A stretch of DNA of 64,000 nucleotides from Cellulomonas sp. KRMCY2 (GCF_000526515.1 NZ_JAGF01000001.1:930001-994000); one strand, 5' to 3'; numbered from the stretch's first letter, positions 52,355 through 61,824 are shown. The notes: generated by a model from the sequence alone, not told the origin. Numbers and translations are program-made.

Positions 52355-53088
52355 TCACGCCCTCAGGCGCCGTGACCGACTCGACGACTCTCGTCCCTGC
52401 CGCGGGCGAACCCATCGGCGGCGTCCTCGTGCTGCCCGGCGGAGGCTACGAACGCCACGCCCCCCATGAGGCCGAGCCCTACGCCGAATGGCTCGCTGCT
52501 CTCGGGTACGACGCCTACGTCCTGCGCTACCCCGTCGGGCCGCACGCATGGCCTGCCGCGCTCATCGGCGCCCGCGCCGCACTACGGCACGTGCGCAGCC
52601 GAACACCGGTCCACCTTCCCGTCGGAGTCATCGGCTCGTCCGCCGGAGGGCATCTCGCCGCCGCGCTGTCCACCGCCGGCGGCCAGGTGACCGGCGATGG
52701 AGCGGGTCAGCGGCCCGACTTCGCGATCCTTGCCTACCCCGTCATCAGCTTCGAGGTCCACCCCCACCCCGGCAGTACCCACAACATCCTCGGCACGAAC
52801 CCGTCACGCGGAACACGAGTGCAGGTGTCCTTCGACCGCCACGTCGACCGCGCCACGCCACCAACCTTCGTCTGGACCACGGCCGACGACGCCACTGTTC
52901 CGGCCACACACTCTCTGCGTTACGCGCAGGCACTCATCGAGGCGGGAGTGTCGGTCGAGCTGCACGTCTTCCCGCACGGTCGGCACGGGCTGGGCCTTGG
53001 TCGGGACAACTCAACGATTCGACAGTGGACGGACCTGTGCGAGGGATGGCTGAGACGCGGCTGCTTCGAGCCGAGCGGACTCCGCTAG
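52351..53088 (+). CDS. alpha/beta-hydrolase esterase (BD-FAE/acetylesterase-like)
   Basis: 245 residues from GTG 52351. The oxyanion motif LPGGGYERHAPHEAEPYAEWL, nucleophile Ser97 in GSSAGGHLAAA, Asp in WTTADDATVP and His in FPHGRHGLGLG are complete. This is the small esterase_lipase group that removes acetyl groups from xylan or mannan sugars. It is coupled to the oxidoreductase gene and would be a second, cytoplasmic deacetylase beside the CE7 enzyme. Confidence 0.88.
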   Translation: MITPSGAVTDSTTLVPAAGEPIGGVLVLPGGGYERHAPHEAEPYAEWLAALGYDAYVLRYPVGPHAWPAALIGARAALRHVRSRTPVHLPVGVIGSSAGGHLAAALSTAGGQVTGDGAGQRPDFAILAYPVISFEVHPHPGSTHNILGTNPSRGTRVQVSFDRHVDRATPPTFVWTTADDATVPATHSLRYAQALIEAGVSVELHVFPHGRHGLGLGRDNSTIRQWTDLCEGWLRRGCFEPSGLR

Positions 53089-53468
53089 CTCGACGAACAC
53101 GATCGACGGGACGCCCGGAGCTGAATCGCCCCGGGTTCCGTGGAGGGCTGCAAGCCACGGAGGATGAGGGTCATGGCAGCACCGAGGAAGTATCCGCAGT
53201 GTGGGACTCCGGGAGATGGTGGACACCCCGGTTCAGGTCCCTGGCTGGCAGGTCGCGGACGCGGTTCCTGTTGCCGGGCGACAGTGGTTCCGGTGGGTCA
53301 GGTGTCCGGGAAGCCGGGTCACGCTCCCGGGCGCCCCGATCGAACGCAGGTGCCGAGCACCATCGAGCGAGTGCAGCCCGGTGTCCGAGATCTCCGCCGC
53401 GTAGACGATAGGCGAGCCGCTCGTCAGGAGCCAGAGCTTCAGGCCCGTGCGCCCCGATCCGAGCGCCG
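53089..53468. other. gap with IS3-type scar
   Basis: At 53173 an eight-codon piece reads MAAPRKYP, the standard N-terminus of IS3-family OrfA, then similarity stops. The rest shows no convincing gene; a leftward frame (LKLWLLTSGSPIVYAAEISDTGLHSLDG) reads protein-like but has no start or family. Confidence 0.4.
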
Positions 53469-54113
53469 TCAGGATCCGGCGAGCGCGATCGCCTCGAACT
53501 CCTGGGCGGCGGCGTTCGAGAGGTCGTCGTCGAGGAGCTTCGCGGCGAGTTCGGGGCCGACGGTGAATGAAGGCACACCGGCCGCCGCGAGCGCAATCAC
53601 CGCCTCAACGTCCTTGATGCTCGCGACGAGGATCTCCAGGGTGGTTTCGGTCAGGATCCGCCGCATGGCGAGAATCTCTTCGTAGCCGGATCGGCCGGCA
53701 GCAGTCATCCGGCCGAGGTAGGGGGCTATGTACTGCGCGCCGGCGGCCTGGGCAAGGAGCGCCTGAGATGCCCGGTAGACCGCGGTGACCAAGAGGGGTA
53801 CCCCGGAGTCCGCGAGCCTCCGGGTCGCGGTCAGCCCGGCCCGGGTCGCGGGGACCTTGACGACGACACGCTCGCTCAACGCCCTCAGATTCTCGCCCTC
53901 GCGAACAATCTGGTCGACGTCGGTGCCGAGCGTCTGAAGGAAGACGGTGCGAGCGCCGTGGGCGACGGCCCAGTCGTGCAGCGCCGGAAGATCGGCGCTG
54001 GTCAGCCCTGCTCGCGCGAGCAGGAGCGGGTTCGTGGTGACCCCGGCGAACAGACCTGTCGCGAGGAGCGGAGCGAGTGCGTCGCGGTCCGCGGAGTCGA
54101 GGTAGAGAGTCAT
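53469..54113 (-). CDS. FSA/TalC-type transaldolase-family aldolase
   Basis: 214 residues, the size of fructose-6-phosphate aldolase/TalC. Asp6 (LYLDSAD), Asn28 (VTTNPLLL), Schiff-base Lys86 (VVVKVPAT) and the GAQYIAPYLGRM block are present. The family makes or splits ketose and aldose phosphates through dihydroxyacetone, glycolaldehyde or sedoheptulose chemistry. Its ATG overlaps the kinase stop by ATGA and it is last in the operon. With SIS isomerase and epimerase it could split arabinose 5-phosphate to glyceraldehyde 3-phosphate and glycolaldehyde, or act on fructose 6-phosphate. Confidence 0.9.
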   Translation of the reverse strand: MTLYLDSADRDALAPLLATGLFAGVTTNPLLLARAGLTSADLPALHDWAVAHGARTVFLQTLGTDVDQIVREGENLRALSERVVVKVPATRAGLTATRRLADSGVPLLVTAVYRASQALLAQAAGAQYIAPYLGRMTAAGRSGYEEILAMRRILTETTLEILVASIKDVEAVIALAAAGVPSFTVGPELAAKLLDDDLSNAAAQEFEAIALAGS

Positions 54114-55591
54114 GCGATCCCTTCGTTGTCGAACGTGCGATCCTCCGCCAACGCGAGGTAGCGCTCGCGAACGGCATCAGGGACCGCGGCACGAGGGATC
54201 GTGGTGCTCGTGGTGGGCGGCGTCCAGGAGTCGCGCACCGTCCCGATGTCAGCCCGGCTGAGCACTGCGGCAGCCTGGATGCACGCTCCACGGGCGGTCG
54301 CTTCGGGTGCGTCGCGGGTGTAGACCGGCGCTCCGAGCAGATCGGCGAGGACCTGGCGATACGCGGCGGACCGCGCACCGCCCCCCGCGACGAGTACGGC
54401 CCCGTCGGCCGTCGCGCCTGCGGCACGGATGGCGTCGTGGCCACGGAGAAGGCCGAGGAGCACACCCTCGTAGGCGGACAGGGCAAGGCCCTCGCGGGTT
54501 GTTGCGGTGGTGAGCCCACCGAGAAGGCCGGTGGCACGGGGGCGGTCGGGGGAGCGCTCACCGTCGAGGAATGCGGCGAGGGTCGGTCGTTCTTCGTCGA
54601 CCGGCGCGGCCAGGGCGAGGCGTGCGAGCTCCGTGTGGTCGACCCCGAGGATGCGCCCGATGGTGTCCGTGACCTTGGTGGCATTGAGGGTGCAGACCAG
54701 AGGCAGGTAGCCGCCTGCGGCGTCCGCGACTCCGTCGACCCAGCCGGTCGGGTCGTGCACCGGGTCTGGCGAGACGCTGATGACGACTCCCGAGGTACCC
54801 AGGCTGTAGAGCACCTCGCCCGGCGCCATACCGATGCCCAGGGCTCCGGCGTGCTGATCACCCGCGCCTGGACCGACGACGACGTCGGGGCGCAGCCCCA
54901 AGACTTCAGCCGCGGCTCGCGTGACCTGCCCGGCAGGCTCGCCGGGCTCGAGGACCACGGGCAGGACCGCGGGCCAGTCGACGTCCGGGGAGACCAGCCG
55001 ATCGAGCAGGTCGTAGCGCCAACGACCCTCGTGGGCGGCGTAGTACCCGGTTCCCGATGCCTCGGAGCGGTCGGTGACCGCCCGTCCCGTGAGGCGGAAG
55101 GTGAGGTAGTCGTGCGGGAGCATGACCTGCGCGAGGCGGGTGAGCAGGTGCGGCTCACGCTCGGCGACCCAGGCAAGCTTCGTGATCGTGAACGCGGCGG
55201 TCGGGACCGAGCCGACAGCGTCAGCCCAGGTGGCAGCACCCAGCAGCTCGACCATCGCAGTCGCTTGCGGCGCCGAGGTCGTGTCGTTCCAGAGCTTCAC
55301 GTCGCGCAGCAGCTCGCCCGAGGCGTCAAGCATCACCAGGCCGTGGCACTGCGCTGCGACGCTCACCGCGTCGATCTCCCGGCCGCTGATCCCGGCGGCG
55401 CTGACCGCGGCCCCCAGAGCGACGACCAGCGCCTGCCACCACGCGTGCGCAGGCTGCTCGCTGATCGGCGGGTAGGTCGGCGGGTGCGGTGCTCGGCCCT
55501 GGCCTATCAGCACTCCGGTGAGTGCATCCCGCAGCTCGACGGTGCAGGACTGGGTCGAGCTGTCGATGCCGGCGACGACGCCCACGCTCAC
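54110..55591 (-). CDS. FGGY kinase, xylulokinase-like
   Basis: About 493 residues from GTG 55591, in GTGA overlap with the SIS gene. AGIDSSTQSCTVEL with Asp10 is the ATPase phosphate motif. SVAAQCHGLVMLD is the xylulokinase QMHG region with Cys for Met. LPHDYLTFRLTG, catalytic Asp245 in GPGAGDQHAGALG and LVAGGGARSAAYRQVLADLLG are typical. It phosphorylates a ketopentose (D-xylulose is the default) or a related polyol. Set between an isomerase and an aldolase and fed by a ribose-type importer, it commits the imported sugar. Substrate identity is inference. Confidence 0.9.
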   Translation of the reverse strand: MSVGVVAGIDSSTQSCTVELRDALTGVLIGQGRAPHPPTYPPISEQPAHAWWQALVVALGAAVSAAGISGREIDAVSVAAQCHGLVMLDASGELLRDVKLWNDTTSAPQATAMVELLGAATWADAVGSVPTAAFTITKLAWVAEREPHLLTRLAQVMLPHDYLTFRLTGRAVTDRSEASGTGYYAAHEGRWRYDLLDRLVSPDVDWPAVLPVVLEPGEPAGQVTRAAAEVLGLRPDVVVGPGAGDQHAGALGIGMAPGEVLYSLGTSGVVISVSPDPVHDPTGWVDGVADAAGGYLPLVCTLNATKVTDTIGRILGVDHTELARLALAAPVDEERPTLAAFLDGERSPDRPRATGLLGGLTTATTREGLALSAYEGVLLGLLRGHDAIRAAGATADGAVLVAGGGARSAAYRQVLADLLGAPVYTRDAPEATARGACIQAAAVLSRADIGTVRDSWTPPTTSTTIPRAAVPDAVRERYLALAEDRTFDNEGIA

Positions 55592-56241
55592 TCCTCCGGG
55601 TGCGCCGCGCCCGTGCCGGACAACGACGGCAGGGAGTCGGGGAGCTCGGCGATCTGCCCGACCGCACCGGCCGGGTGGGTCTCCAGGACCTGCTCCCAAC
55701 CGTAGCGACTGCGCCGCATCAGGACGTAGGCCAGTGCATCACCCCAGACGGCGACCATCAGGGTGCTGCCCATTGCGATGACTCCACCGGGGTCGACGTC
55801 CTCGTCGGACAGCACGACGGTGATGTCGCCGAGCTGGGCGAGAGTGGACTCGGGGGCGGAGGTCAGGGACACGATCGGGACGGTGCGGGCACGCACGCGC
55901 CGGGCGAGCTCGTTGACCTCGTTGGACTCGCCGCCATGGGAGATGGCGATGAGGATGTCGCCCTCGACGATCGCACCCATCGACCCGTGCAGCGCGTCCA
56001 TCGGCTGGGCGTACACAGCGGGCGTGCCGCAGACCGAGAGCAGGTGCGCCATCCGCCGGGCTACTGCCCCTGACGTCCCTGAGCCAGTGACGAAGACCTT
56101 TCCGGTGCACCCGGCCAGCAGTTCGACGGTCTGGACGAAGCTCTCGTCGAGATGCTCGGCGACAGCGAGCACCCCGGCCGCTTCAGTCTCAATGGCCTCA
56201 CGGGCGGCCGCGAGGATCGTGGCGGGCTCTGGGTCGGGCAT
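55588..56241 (-). CDS. SIS-domain sugar-phosphate isomerase
   Basis: About 217 residues from ATG 56241, with GAGGAG just before (an upstream ATG at 56253 is weaker). A single SIS domain of the KpsF/GutQ kind: VFVTGSGTSGAVARRMAHLLSVCG, AIVEGDILIAISHGGESNEVNELA and VPIVSLTSAPESTLAQLGDITVVLS. No CBS pair follows, and the length suits an arabinose-5-phosphate or 6-phospho-3-hexuloisomerase-like enzyme. The C-terminal block (TLMVAVWGDALAYVLMRRSRYGWEQVLETHPAGAVG) is found in such catabolic SIS proteins. It interconverts a ketose and aldose phosphate for the coupled kinase and aldolase. Confidence 0.88.
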   Translation of the reverse strand: MPDPEPATILAAAREAIETEAAGVLAVAEHLDESFVQTVELLAGCTGKVFVTGSGTSGAVARRMAHLLSVCGTPAVYAQPMDALHGSMGAIVEGDILIAISHGGESNEVNELARRVRARTVPIVSLTSAPESTLAQLGDITVVLSDEDVDPGGVIAMGSTLMVAVWGDALAYVLMRRSRYGWEQVLETHPAGAVGQIAELPDSLPSLSGTGAAHPEE

Positions 56242-56304
56242 GGTGCTCCTCATGGTGGTGGGGGTCCGTGCGGCGGGCTCGATGAGAGCCGCCTGGGCAC
56301 GACG

Positions 56305-57864
56305 TCAGGCCGCGTTCCATGCGGCGTGGCGCAGCTGGGACGGGCTGAGGGCGGCGGCGGGCAGCAGCTCACCGGTGCAGCGCCCATGGGCGAAGATCAC
56401 GACGTCGTCGGAGACTTCGAGGATCTCGTCCTCCTCGCTGGAGACCAGGACGACCGTCAGGCCCTCGTCGTGGGCGAGCGCACGGATGATCCGGTGGATC
56501 TCCGCCTTGACCCCCAGATCCACGCCCTTGGTGGGTTCGTCGAGGAGCAGGACCGTCGGCTCCTGGGCAAGCGCCCGAGCGAGCAGGACCTTCTGCTGGT
56601 TGCCCCCAGAGAGGCTGACGACGGGGGCGTTGCGATTGCCCAGCACACGGAGCTGGTCGAGGTAGGAGCTGGCGCCTCGTCGCATCGCACGGTGGTCGAG
56701 GAACCCGAGCCGGGTGAAGGACCCCAGGATGGGCAGGGCGACATTGGTGGCCGAGTCCAGCCCGGGGACGATCCCGTCGATCTTGCGTTCCTCGGTGAGG
56801 TACACGAGCCCGGCCCGCTGGGCAGCTGCGGGATTGCGCGGGTGGTACGGGCAGCCGCGGAGCTCGATGTCGCCGGAAGCAGCCGCGTCCAGGCCGACCA
56901 GCGCCCGCAGGAACTCTGTGCGCCCGGAGCCGACAAGGCCGTAGAGACCCAGTACCCGACCCGGATGGGCCCGGAGGCTGACGCCCTGAAGCACGGGCGT
57001 GCGCAGTTCGCGCACCTCCAGTGCCGCCGGGCGGTCGTCGACCGGGTTGCGGGTCGCATCGGGAGCCTCCGGTACGGAGGAAGCGCCGCGACCCGCTAGC
57101 GGGCGGTGGTCCGGACCTGCGATCGCCTGCACCACGTCGGCGCGGCTGACTGCGTCGACGCAGCCGCTGATCCGGACCTCACCATCGACCAGGGCCACGA
57201 TGTCGCTGGCCACGGAGTACAGCTCGTCGAGCTTGTGATCAACGAACAGGATTCCCAGGCCCTCGTCGTTCGCCAACGACCGGACCTTGGCCAGGAAACG
57301 CTCGACCTGGTCGCCCTCCAGGCTGGTGGTCGGCTCGTCGAGCAACAGGTACTTCGCGTCGCGGTGCGTCGCGATCGCGATCTCGAGGAGCTGGCGGGTG
57401 GCGACCGGGTAGTCACCCAACCGACGGTCGACGTCGAGCTTCAGCTCGAACCGCTCGATCAGGTCCTGTGCCCGGCGGCGCATGTCCTCACGGAGCATGA
57501 TGCCCGCCCGCGCCGACTCGGTGCCGAGGAAGACGTTCTGCGTCACCGTGAGGTTCGGCAGGAGCGAGAGCTCCTGGTAGACAGTCGCGATCCCTGCCTC
57601 GAGGGCGTCGGCCGGTGAGGCGAGGGCCAGGGCCTGGCCGTCGACCTCGAGCCGTCCACCGTCCGGGTTGGTCGCTCCGGCGAGGATCCGCAGGAGGGTG
57701 GACTTGCCGGCGCCGTTGTGGCCGACCAGTCCGACGACCTGGCCGGGCCGGACGGCGACCGACACACCCTTGAGCACCGGGACGCCCGAGTACCGCTTGA
57801 TCACGTCGTGCGCGCGCAGGCCTCCGTCCACCTGGGTGTGATCCGTCGCCGCCGGCCCGTTCAC
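56305..57864 (-). CDS. ribose-type ABC importer ATPase (two ABC domains)
   Basis: 519 residues with tandem ABC domains as in RbsA/XylG/MglA. Domain 1 has [18 protein letters not shown], and [14 protein letters not shown] for Walker B. Domain 2 has the degenerate [18 protein letters not shown], then [17 protein letters not shown] and [15 protein letters not shown]. The GTG start lies one base after the binding-protein stop. It drives uptake through the RbsC-type permease. Confidence 0.93.
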   Translation of the reverse strand: MNGPAATDHTQVDGGLRAHDVIKRYSGVPVLKGVSVAVRPGQVVGLVGHNGAGKSTLLRILAGATNPDGGRLEVDGQALALASPADALEAGIATVYQELSLLPNLTVTQNVFLGTESARAGIMLREDMRRRAQDLIERFELKLDVDRRLGDYPVATRQLLEIAIATHRDAKYLLLDEPTTSLEGDQVERFLAKVRSLANDEGLGILFVDHKLDELYSVASDIVALVDGEVRISGCVDAVSRADVVQAIAGPDHRPLAGRGASSVPEAPDATRNPVDDRPAALEVRELRTPVLQGVSLRAHPGRVLGLYGLVGSGRTEFLRALVGLDAAASGDIELRGCPYHPRNPAAAQRAGLVYLTEERKIDGIVPGLDSATNVALPILGSFTRLGFLDHRAMRRGASSYLDQLRVLGNRNAPVVSLSGGNQQKVLLARALAQEPTVLLLDEPTKGVDLGVKAEIHRIIRALAHDEGLTVVLVSSEEDEILEVSDDVVIFAHGRCTGELLPAAALSPSQLRHAAWNAA

Positions 57865-57865
57865 G

Positions 57866-58876
57866 TCAGCCCACCTCGCCCGGTGCCGGCGTGTCGCCGT
57901 CGAGGAACATCTTCAGCGGCCGCAGGATGACCGGCTCGGGGGTCGCCCCGTCGACCCAGGCACGCACCTGCTCGACAACTCGCTTGCCGTAGTCGGCGGG
58001 CTCCTGGGCCACGCAGGCCGGGTAGATGCCCGTCAGTGGCTCTTCCGAGGCGCAGAAGCCGTACACCTTGACGTTGTCGTTGCCCTGGAGGGCCTGCAGT
58101 GCGCCGTAGGTGGCCGGACCGGTGCTCGCGAACAGGACCGTGACACCCGGGTTGCCGGAGAGCAGCTCGGTGGTGGCCTGCAGGCTGTCGTCGGGCTTGA
58201 CGTTGCCGTCGACCTTGGCCACGACGGTGGCGTTCGGGTTGACCGCGATGGCCTCCTCGAAGCCTTCGTCACGCATCAGGACCGGGACCTCGTCGGGCTC
58301 CGTGATGAACCCGATCTCGAACGTCGCGTCCGCACCGAGGTCCGCGAGAACCTGCTCGGCCATCTGTGCACCACCAGCAGCGTTGTCCGCACCGAGGTAC
58401 TGCATGATCTCGGCACCCTGATCGGTCAAGGCCTCCTCGGAGACGATGACGTTGACCGTGAACACCGGGACGCCCGCATCGTTCGCGGCCTTGACGATGG
58501 CGGCCGCCGGTTCGGACTTGACCGCGTTGAGCGCCAGAGCGCAGGGCTCCTTCTGGAGCATGGACTGGACCTGAGCGAGCTGGGCGGCGTCGTCGTCGTT
58601 GGCGATCTGGACCTCGACCTCGAAGCCGTTCGCCTCTGCGGCGTCCTCGAACCCCTGCTTCATCGCGACGTAGTAGGGGTTGGTGAGGTTCGGCAGTGCG
58701 ACTGCAAGGTACGGGGTCTCCTCGTCACAGGCGGCCGGGCGCCCCGAGTCCGTGGTTGCCGTTCCGGTGTCCTCGGTGGGCTCCGCGTCCTGGCCGGTGT
58801 CGACCGCGCCGCTGCACGCGGCAAGGGTGAGGGCTGCCGCAGCGAGACCTGCTGCAAGGGTCATGCGTCGTTGCAT
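57866..58876 (-). CDS. ribose-type sugar-binding lipoprotein
   Basis: 336 residues from ATG 58876 (AGGAGG upstream). The signal ends in LTLAAC with lipobox Cys21. The Peripla_BP_4 fold shows [33 protein letters not shown] and [36 protein letters not shown]. It delivers a pentose or similar small sugar or polyol to the RbsC/RbsA pair. Confidence 0.92.
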   Translation of the reverse strand: MQRRMTLAAGLAAAALTLAACSGAVDTGQDAEPTEDTGTATTDSGRPAACDEETPYLAVALPNLTNPYYVAMKQGFEDAAEANGFEVEVQIANDDDAAQLAQVQSMLQKEPCALALNAVKSEPAAAIVKAANDAGVPVFTVNVIVSEEALTDQGAEIMQYLGADNAAGGAQMAEQVLADLGADATFEIGFITEPDEVPVLMRDEGFEEAIAVNPNATVVAKVDGNVKPDDSLQATTELLSGNPGVTVLFASTGPATYGALQALQGNDNVKVYGFCASEEPLTGIYPACVAQEPADYGKRVVEQVRAWVDGATPEPVILRPLKMFLDGDTPAPGEVG

Positions 58877-58880
58877 CGAA

Positions 58881-59939
58881 CTACCTCCTGGTGGTGGTGT
58901 GGCTCGTGGTGGCGCCGTCGGCGGCCACGGCCTCGCTGAGTGGGGGGGCTTGGGGCGCGACCGGGACGGCGCCACGGCTGCGAAGGCGCTGCAGGACCTC
59001 GCTGAACGAGACCCGGCGGCGGTAGGTGTCGAGGATGATGCCGAGCAGGATGATCAGGCCGATGACGAGGGGCTGCCAGTAGCTCTGCACGCCCACGACA
59101 TTCATCCCGTTCGAGACCTCGGCGATGAGGACGGCACCGAGCAGTGCTCCGGGGATCGAACCGATGCCGCCGAAGAGACTGACGCCGCCGACCACGGCGG
59201 CTGCGATGGAGAAGAACAGCTCGTTGCCCGAGCCCGCGCTCGGGTAGCCGACCATGAGGCGGCTGGTGACGATGAGGCCACCCATCGCGGCGCACAGTCC
59301 GCTGATCGCGTAGACGAGCATCGTCGTGCGACCGATCCGGATGCCGGCCAAGCGGCTTGTCTCGGCGTTCCCGCCGACCGCGTAGATGTGGACACCCGTC
59401 GGGGTCAGGCGCAGCAGCACCGTCAGGATGACCGCAGCGACGGCGACCAGGACAACGGGCATCGGCACGCCGAACAGGGCACCACGGCCAACGATCGCGA
59501 ACGCGGGGTCCTTGACCGAGACCGAGCTGGCGCCAGTGAGGATGAGCGGGATGCTCGCGGCGACACCGAAGCTGGCGAACGTCACGATGAAGGGCGGCAG
59601 CCCGAGGAAGTGCACGAGCGCCCCGTTGAACAGGCCCACGACAACTCCGGCGGCCAGCGCAGCGAGCGCCGCGAGCGTCCAGGGCAAGCCGCTCTGCATG
59701 AGGAGCGCCGCGATCATCCCGGTCATCGCGACGTTGGATCCGGTCGACAGGTCGATGCCTCCGGTGAGCAGCACGAACGTCTGCCCCAGCGCGAGGAAGG
59801 CGATCACCGCCCCGTTCAGCAGCAGGATCTGAAGGTTGTCGACGGTACGGAACTGCGCGGACATCGCACTGAGGATGCCGCCGACGAGGACGACGACGAC
59901 GGCGATGCCGAGCTCTTCAGGGACGCGACGTCGCGTCAT
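58881..59939 (-). CDS. ribose-type ABC permease
   Basis: About 352 residues from ATG 59939 (AAGGAGG upstream). It carries eight or more membrane segments and the RbsC-type signature LGQTFVLLTGGIDLSTGSNVAMTG, the YAVGGNAETSRLAGIRIGRTTMLVYAISGLCAAMGGLI block and LFGGIGSIPGALLGAVLIAEVSNGMNVVGVQSYWQ. Unlike many ribose operons it is the first gene here, ahead of the binding protein and ATPase. Transcribed divergently from the SorC gene. Confidence 0.92.
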   Translation of the reverse strand: MTRRRVPEELGIAVVVVLVGGILSAMSAQFRTVDNLQILLLNGAVIAFLALGQTFVLLTGGIDLSTGSNVAMTGMIAALLMQSGLPWTLAALAALAAGVVVGLFNGALVHFLGLPPFIVTFASFGVAASIPLILTGASSVSVKDPAFAIVGRGALFGVPMPVVLVAVAAVILTVLLRLTPTGVHIYAVGGNAETSRLAGIRIGRTTMLVYAISGLCAAMGGLIVTSRLMVGYPSAGSGNELFFSIAAAVVGGVSLFGGIGSIPGALLGAVLIAEVSNGMNVVGVQSYWQPLVIGLIILLGIILDTYRRRVSFSEVLQRLRSRGAVPVAPQAPPLSEAVAADGATTSHTTTRR

Positions 59940-60043
59940 CTTCTGCCTCCTTGCAGACCGGCGACCCTCGCCGGCTTCTGACCTGCCGATGCGGCGGACC
60001 ACCGGGCGGCCCGCACGCCGCGACCGCTTGCCTGACCGCTCAG

Positions 60044-60064
60044 ATGAGCATATGCTGCGCTCAT
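60044..60064. promoter_or_regulatory. candidate SorC operator
   Basis: ATGAGC (60044-60049) and GCTCAT (60059-60064) are inverted around ATATGCTGC, in the spacer between the permease and SorC genes. SorC/DeoR-type regulators bind such dyads near their own and their target promoters. Confidence 0.5.
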
Positions 60065-60109
60065 GCGATTGAGACTACGGGCGGAAACGGAAGCGGGCAA
60101 GGAGGGCTC

Positions 60110-61135
60110 ATGTCACGGTCTGATAACAGAATGAGCGAGACTGACGCTCAAACGAGCAGCGAACTCAGCTCTGTGGAACGATCCCGCCTCGTGACCGTGG
60201 CGCGACGGTTCTTCCTCGAGGACCGCAGCAAGGTCGAGATCGCCCAGGAGCTGGGCTACTCACGGTTCAAGGTGGCTCGAATGCTCGAGCAGGCAAGGGC
60301 CCTGGGAATCGTGACGATCACCCTGCACGACCACGGCACCATCGATGCGGACCTCTCCGCGCGGTTGGCGGCTCACCTGGGCCTGCAGGACGCCATTGTT
60401 GTGGAGAGTGACGACGACGAGTCCCGGCAGCGCGTCGGGACCGCTGCGGCCGAGCTTCTCGGTGCCACCTTGCGCCCCGGGGAGGTCGTCGGCATGGCCT
60501 GGGGGCGCACCCTGTCGGCGATGGTGGAGTCGATGCCTTCGCTCCCCCGGGTCTCCGTGGTACAGCTCACGGGCGCGGTCGGGTCCAACCTCGAGGACTC
60601 GCCCGTCGAGATCGTCCGGAGAGTCGCACTCAACTCCGGCGGTACCGCCCAGCCGATCTTCGCCCCCCTCGTCGTGGACGACGCCGCGACCGCAACCGCC
60701 CTGCGCCGGCAACCCGACGTCGCCCAGGCCCTGCGCATGTTCGACGACATCACCACGGCGGTGGTCGCCGTCGGATCATGGGACCCGCCCGCCTCGCAGC
60801 TGCGCGCAACGATGAATGCCGAGGATCGTGACGACTTGTTCGCCCGGGGGGTACGTGCGGAGATCGCCGCGATCCTGCTCGGCGCGGACGGATCACGCAT
60901 CGCCCCCGACTTCGCCGAGCGGTGCATCTCCATCACCGCCGACCAGCTCTCGCGGATCCCCCGGGTCGTCGGCGTCGCCGGCGGTGCGGTGAAGGCCGGT
61001 GCCGTCCTGGCTGTGGCGCGTGCGGGCCTGTTCACCGAACTCGTCACGGACCGTCAGCTCGCTGAGGTGATCCTGGCCGGGCCCGCCGTCGAGAACGCTC
61101 CCGCCCAGCGGGCAGAGCGCCGTGAGGCCACGTGA
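60110..61135 (+). CDS. SorC-family sugar-binding transcriptional regulator
   Basis: About 341 residues from ATG 60110, behind AAGGAGG. N-terminal HTH (LVTVARRFFLEDRSKVEIAQELGYSRFKVARMLEQARALGIV) and the sugar-phosphate-binding domain (AAELLGATLRPGEVVGMAWGRTLSAMVESM; VVGVAGGAVKAGAVLAVARAGLFTELVTD). SorC proteins respond to sugar phosphates, so the effector is probably a product of the coupled kinase. It controls the divergent operon and the epimerase gene that overlaps its end by GTGA. Confidence 0.92.
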   Translation: MSRSDNRMSETDAQTSSELSSVERSRLVTVARRFFLEDRSKVEIAQELGYSRFKVARMLEQARALGIVTITLHDHGTIDADLSARLAAHLGLQDAIVVESDDDESRQRVGTAAAELLGATLRPGEVVGMAWGRTLSAMVESMPSLPRVSVVQLTGAVGSNLEDSPVEIVRRVALNSGGTAQPIFAPLVVDDAATATALRRQPDVAQALRMFDDITTAVVAVGSWDPPASQLRATMNAEDRDDLFARGVRAEIAAILLGADGSRIAPDFAERCISITADQLSRIPRVVGVAGGAVKAGAVLAVARAGLFTELVTDRQLAEVILAGPAVENAPAQRAERREAT

Positions 61136-61824
61136 GCGCGCGAAGCGGCAGGCCGATCGCCGTGCCGTCATCGCCATCGAGGCGTCGCCTGCGGGTGGCC
61201 GCCTCGCTCTGGTCGGTGGCGGACGACCTCCTGACCACCGAGGCGATCCGCCTCGGTGACGCCGGACTGGACCTGCTCCACTGGGACACCACCGACGGCG
61301 AGTTCGCTCGAGACGGCGGGTTCACGCCCGCTCGCGCCGAGGCGGTCACCGCTGCCGCTGGCCTACGCGCCGAGGCACACCTCATGGTCCGCGATCCCCT
61401 CCGGCACGTGGATGCCTGGACAGGCTTCTGCGAAGTCGTCACCGTCCATGTCGAAGCCGCGGGCTGGCGATTCGCCGTCGAGCGCATCGCGGCGCGCGGT
61501 GCGACGCCGGCTGTCGCGTTCTCTCCCGACACGGTGATCGGTTCCGACGTCCCTCCGGGACTCGGCGCGTTGGTCATGAGCGTTCATCCCGGGCAGGGCG
61601 GGGAGGCCTTCGCCGAGACCGCGTTGGCACGGATCAGCACCCTGCGCGGTCGGGCACTCCTTGGCGTGGACGGCGGTGTCACGCACAGCGCAGCGCTCAA
61701 CGCACAGCAGCACGGTGCGACCTGGATCGTCAGCGGGACCGATATCCTCTCGGCCGCCAGTCCGCGTGCGTGGCTGAACGCGGTCCGCGGATCGGCGCAC
61801 GACGACGCACCTCTAGTCAGCTGA
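61132..61824 (+). CDS. ribulose-phosphate 3-epimerase-like protein
   Basis: 230 residues from GTG 61132. It has the RPE barrel with metal ligands His50/Asp52 (LLHWDTTDGEF), His83 (EAHLM) and Asp180 (LLGVDGGV), and the phosphate loop MSVHPGQGGEAF. It departs from the standard enzyme: HVDVMDG is HWDTTDG and MTVNPGFGGQ is MSVHPGQGG, as in allulose-6-phosphate epimerase-like and other specialised paralogues. It should epimerise a ketose phosphate at C3, linking the kinase product to the SIS isomerase. Coupled to the SorC gene rather than to pentose-phosphate genes, so a pathway-specific enzyme. Confidence 0.88.
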   Translation: MSARSGRPIAVPSSPSRRRLRVAASLWSVADDLLTTEAIRLGDAGLDLLHWDTTDGEFARDGGFTPARAEAVTAAAGLRAEAHLMVRDPLRHVDAWTGFCEVVTVHVEAAGWRFAVERIAARGATPAVAFSPDTVIGSDVPPGLGALVMSVHPGQGGEAFAETALARISTLRGRALLGVDGGVTHSAALNAQQHGATWIVSGTDILSAASPRAWLNAVRGSAHDDAPLVS

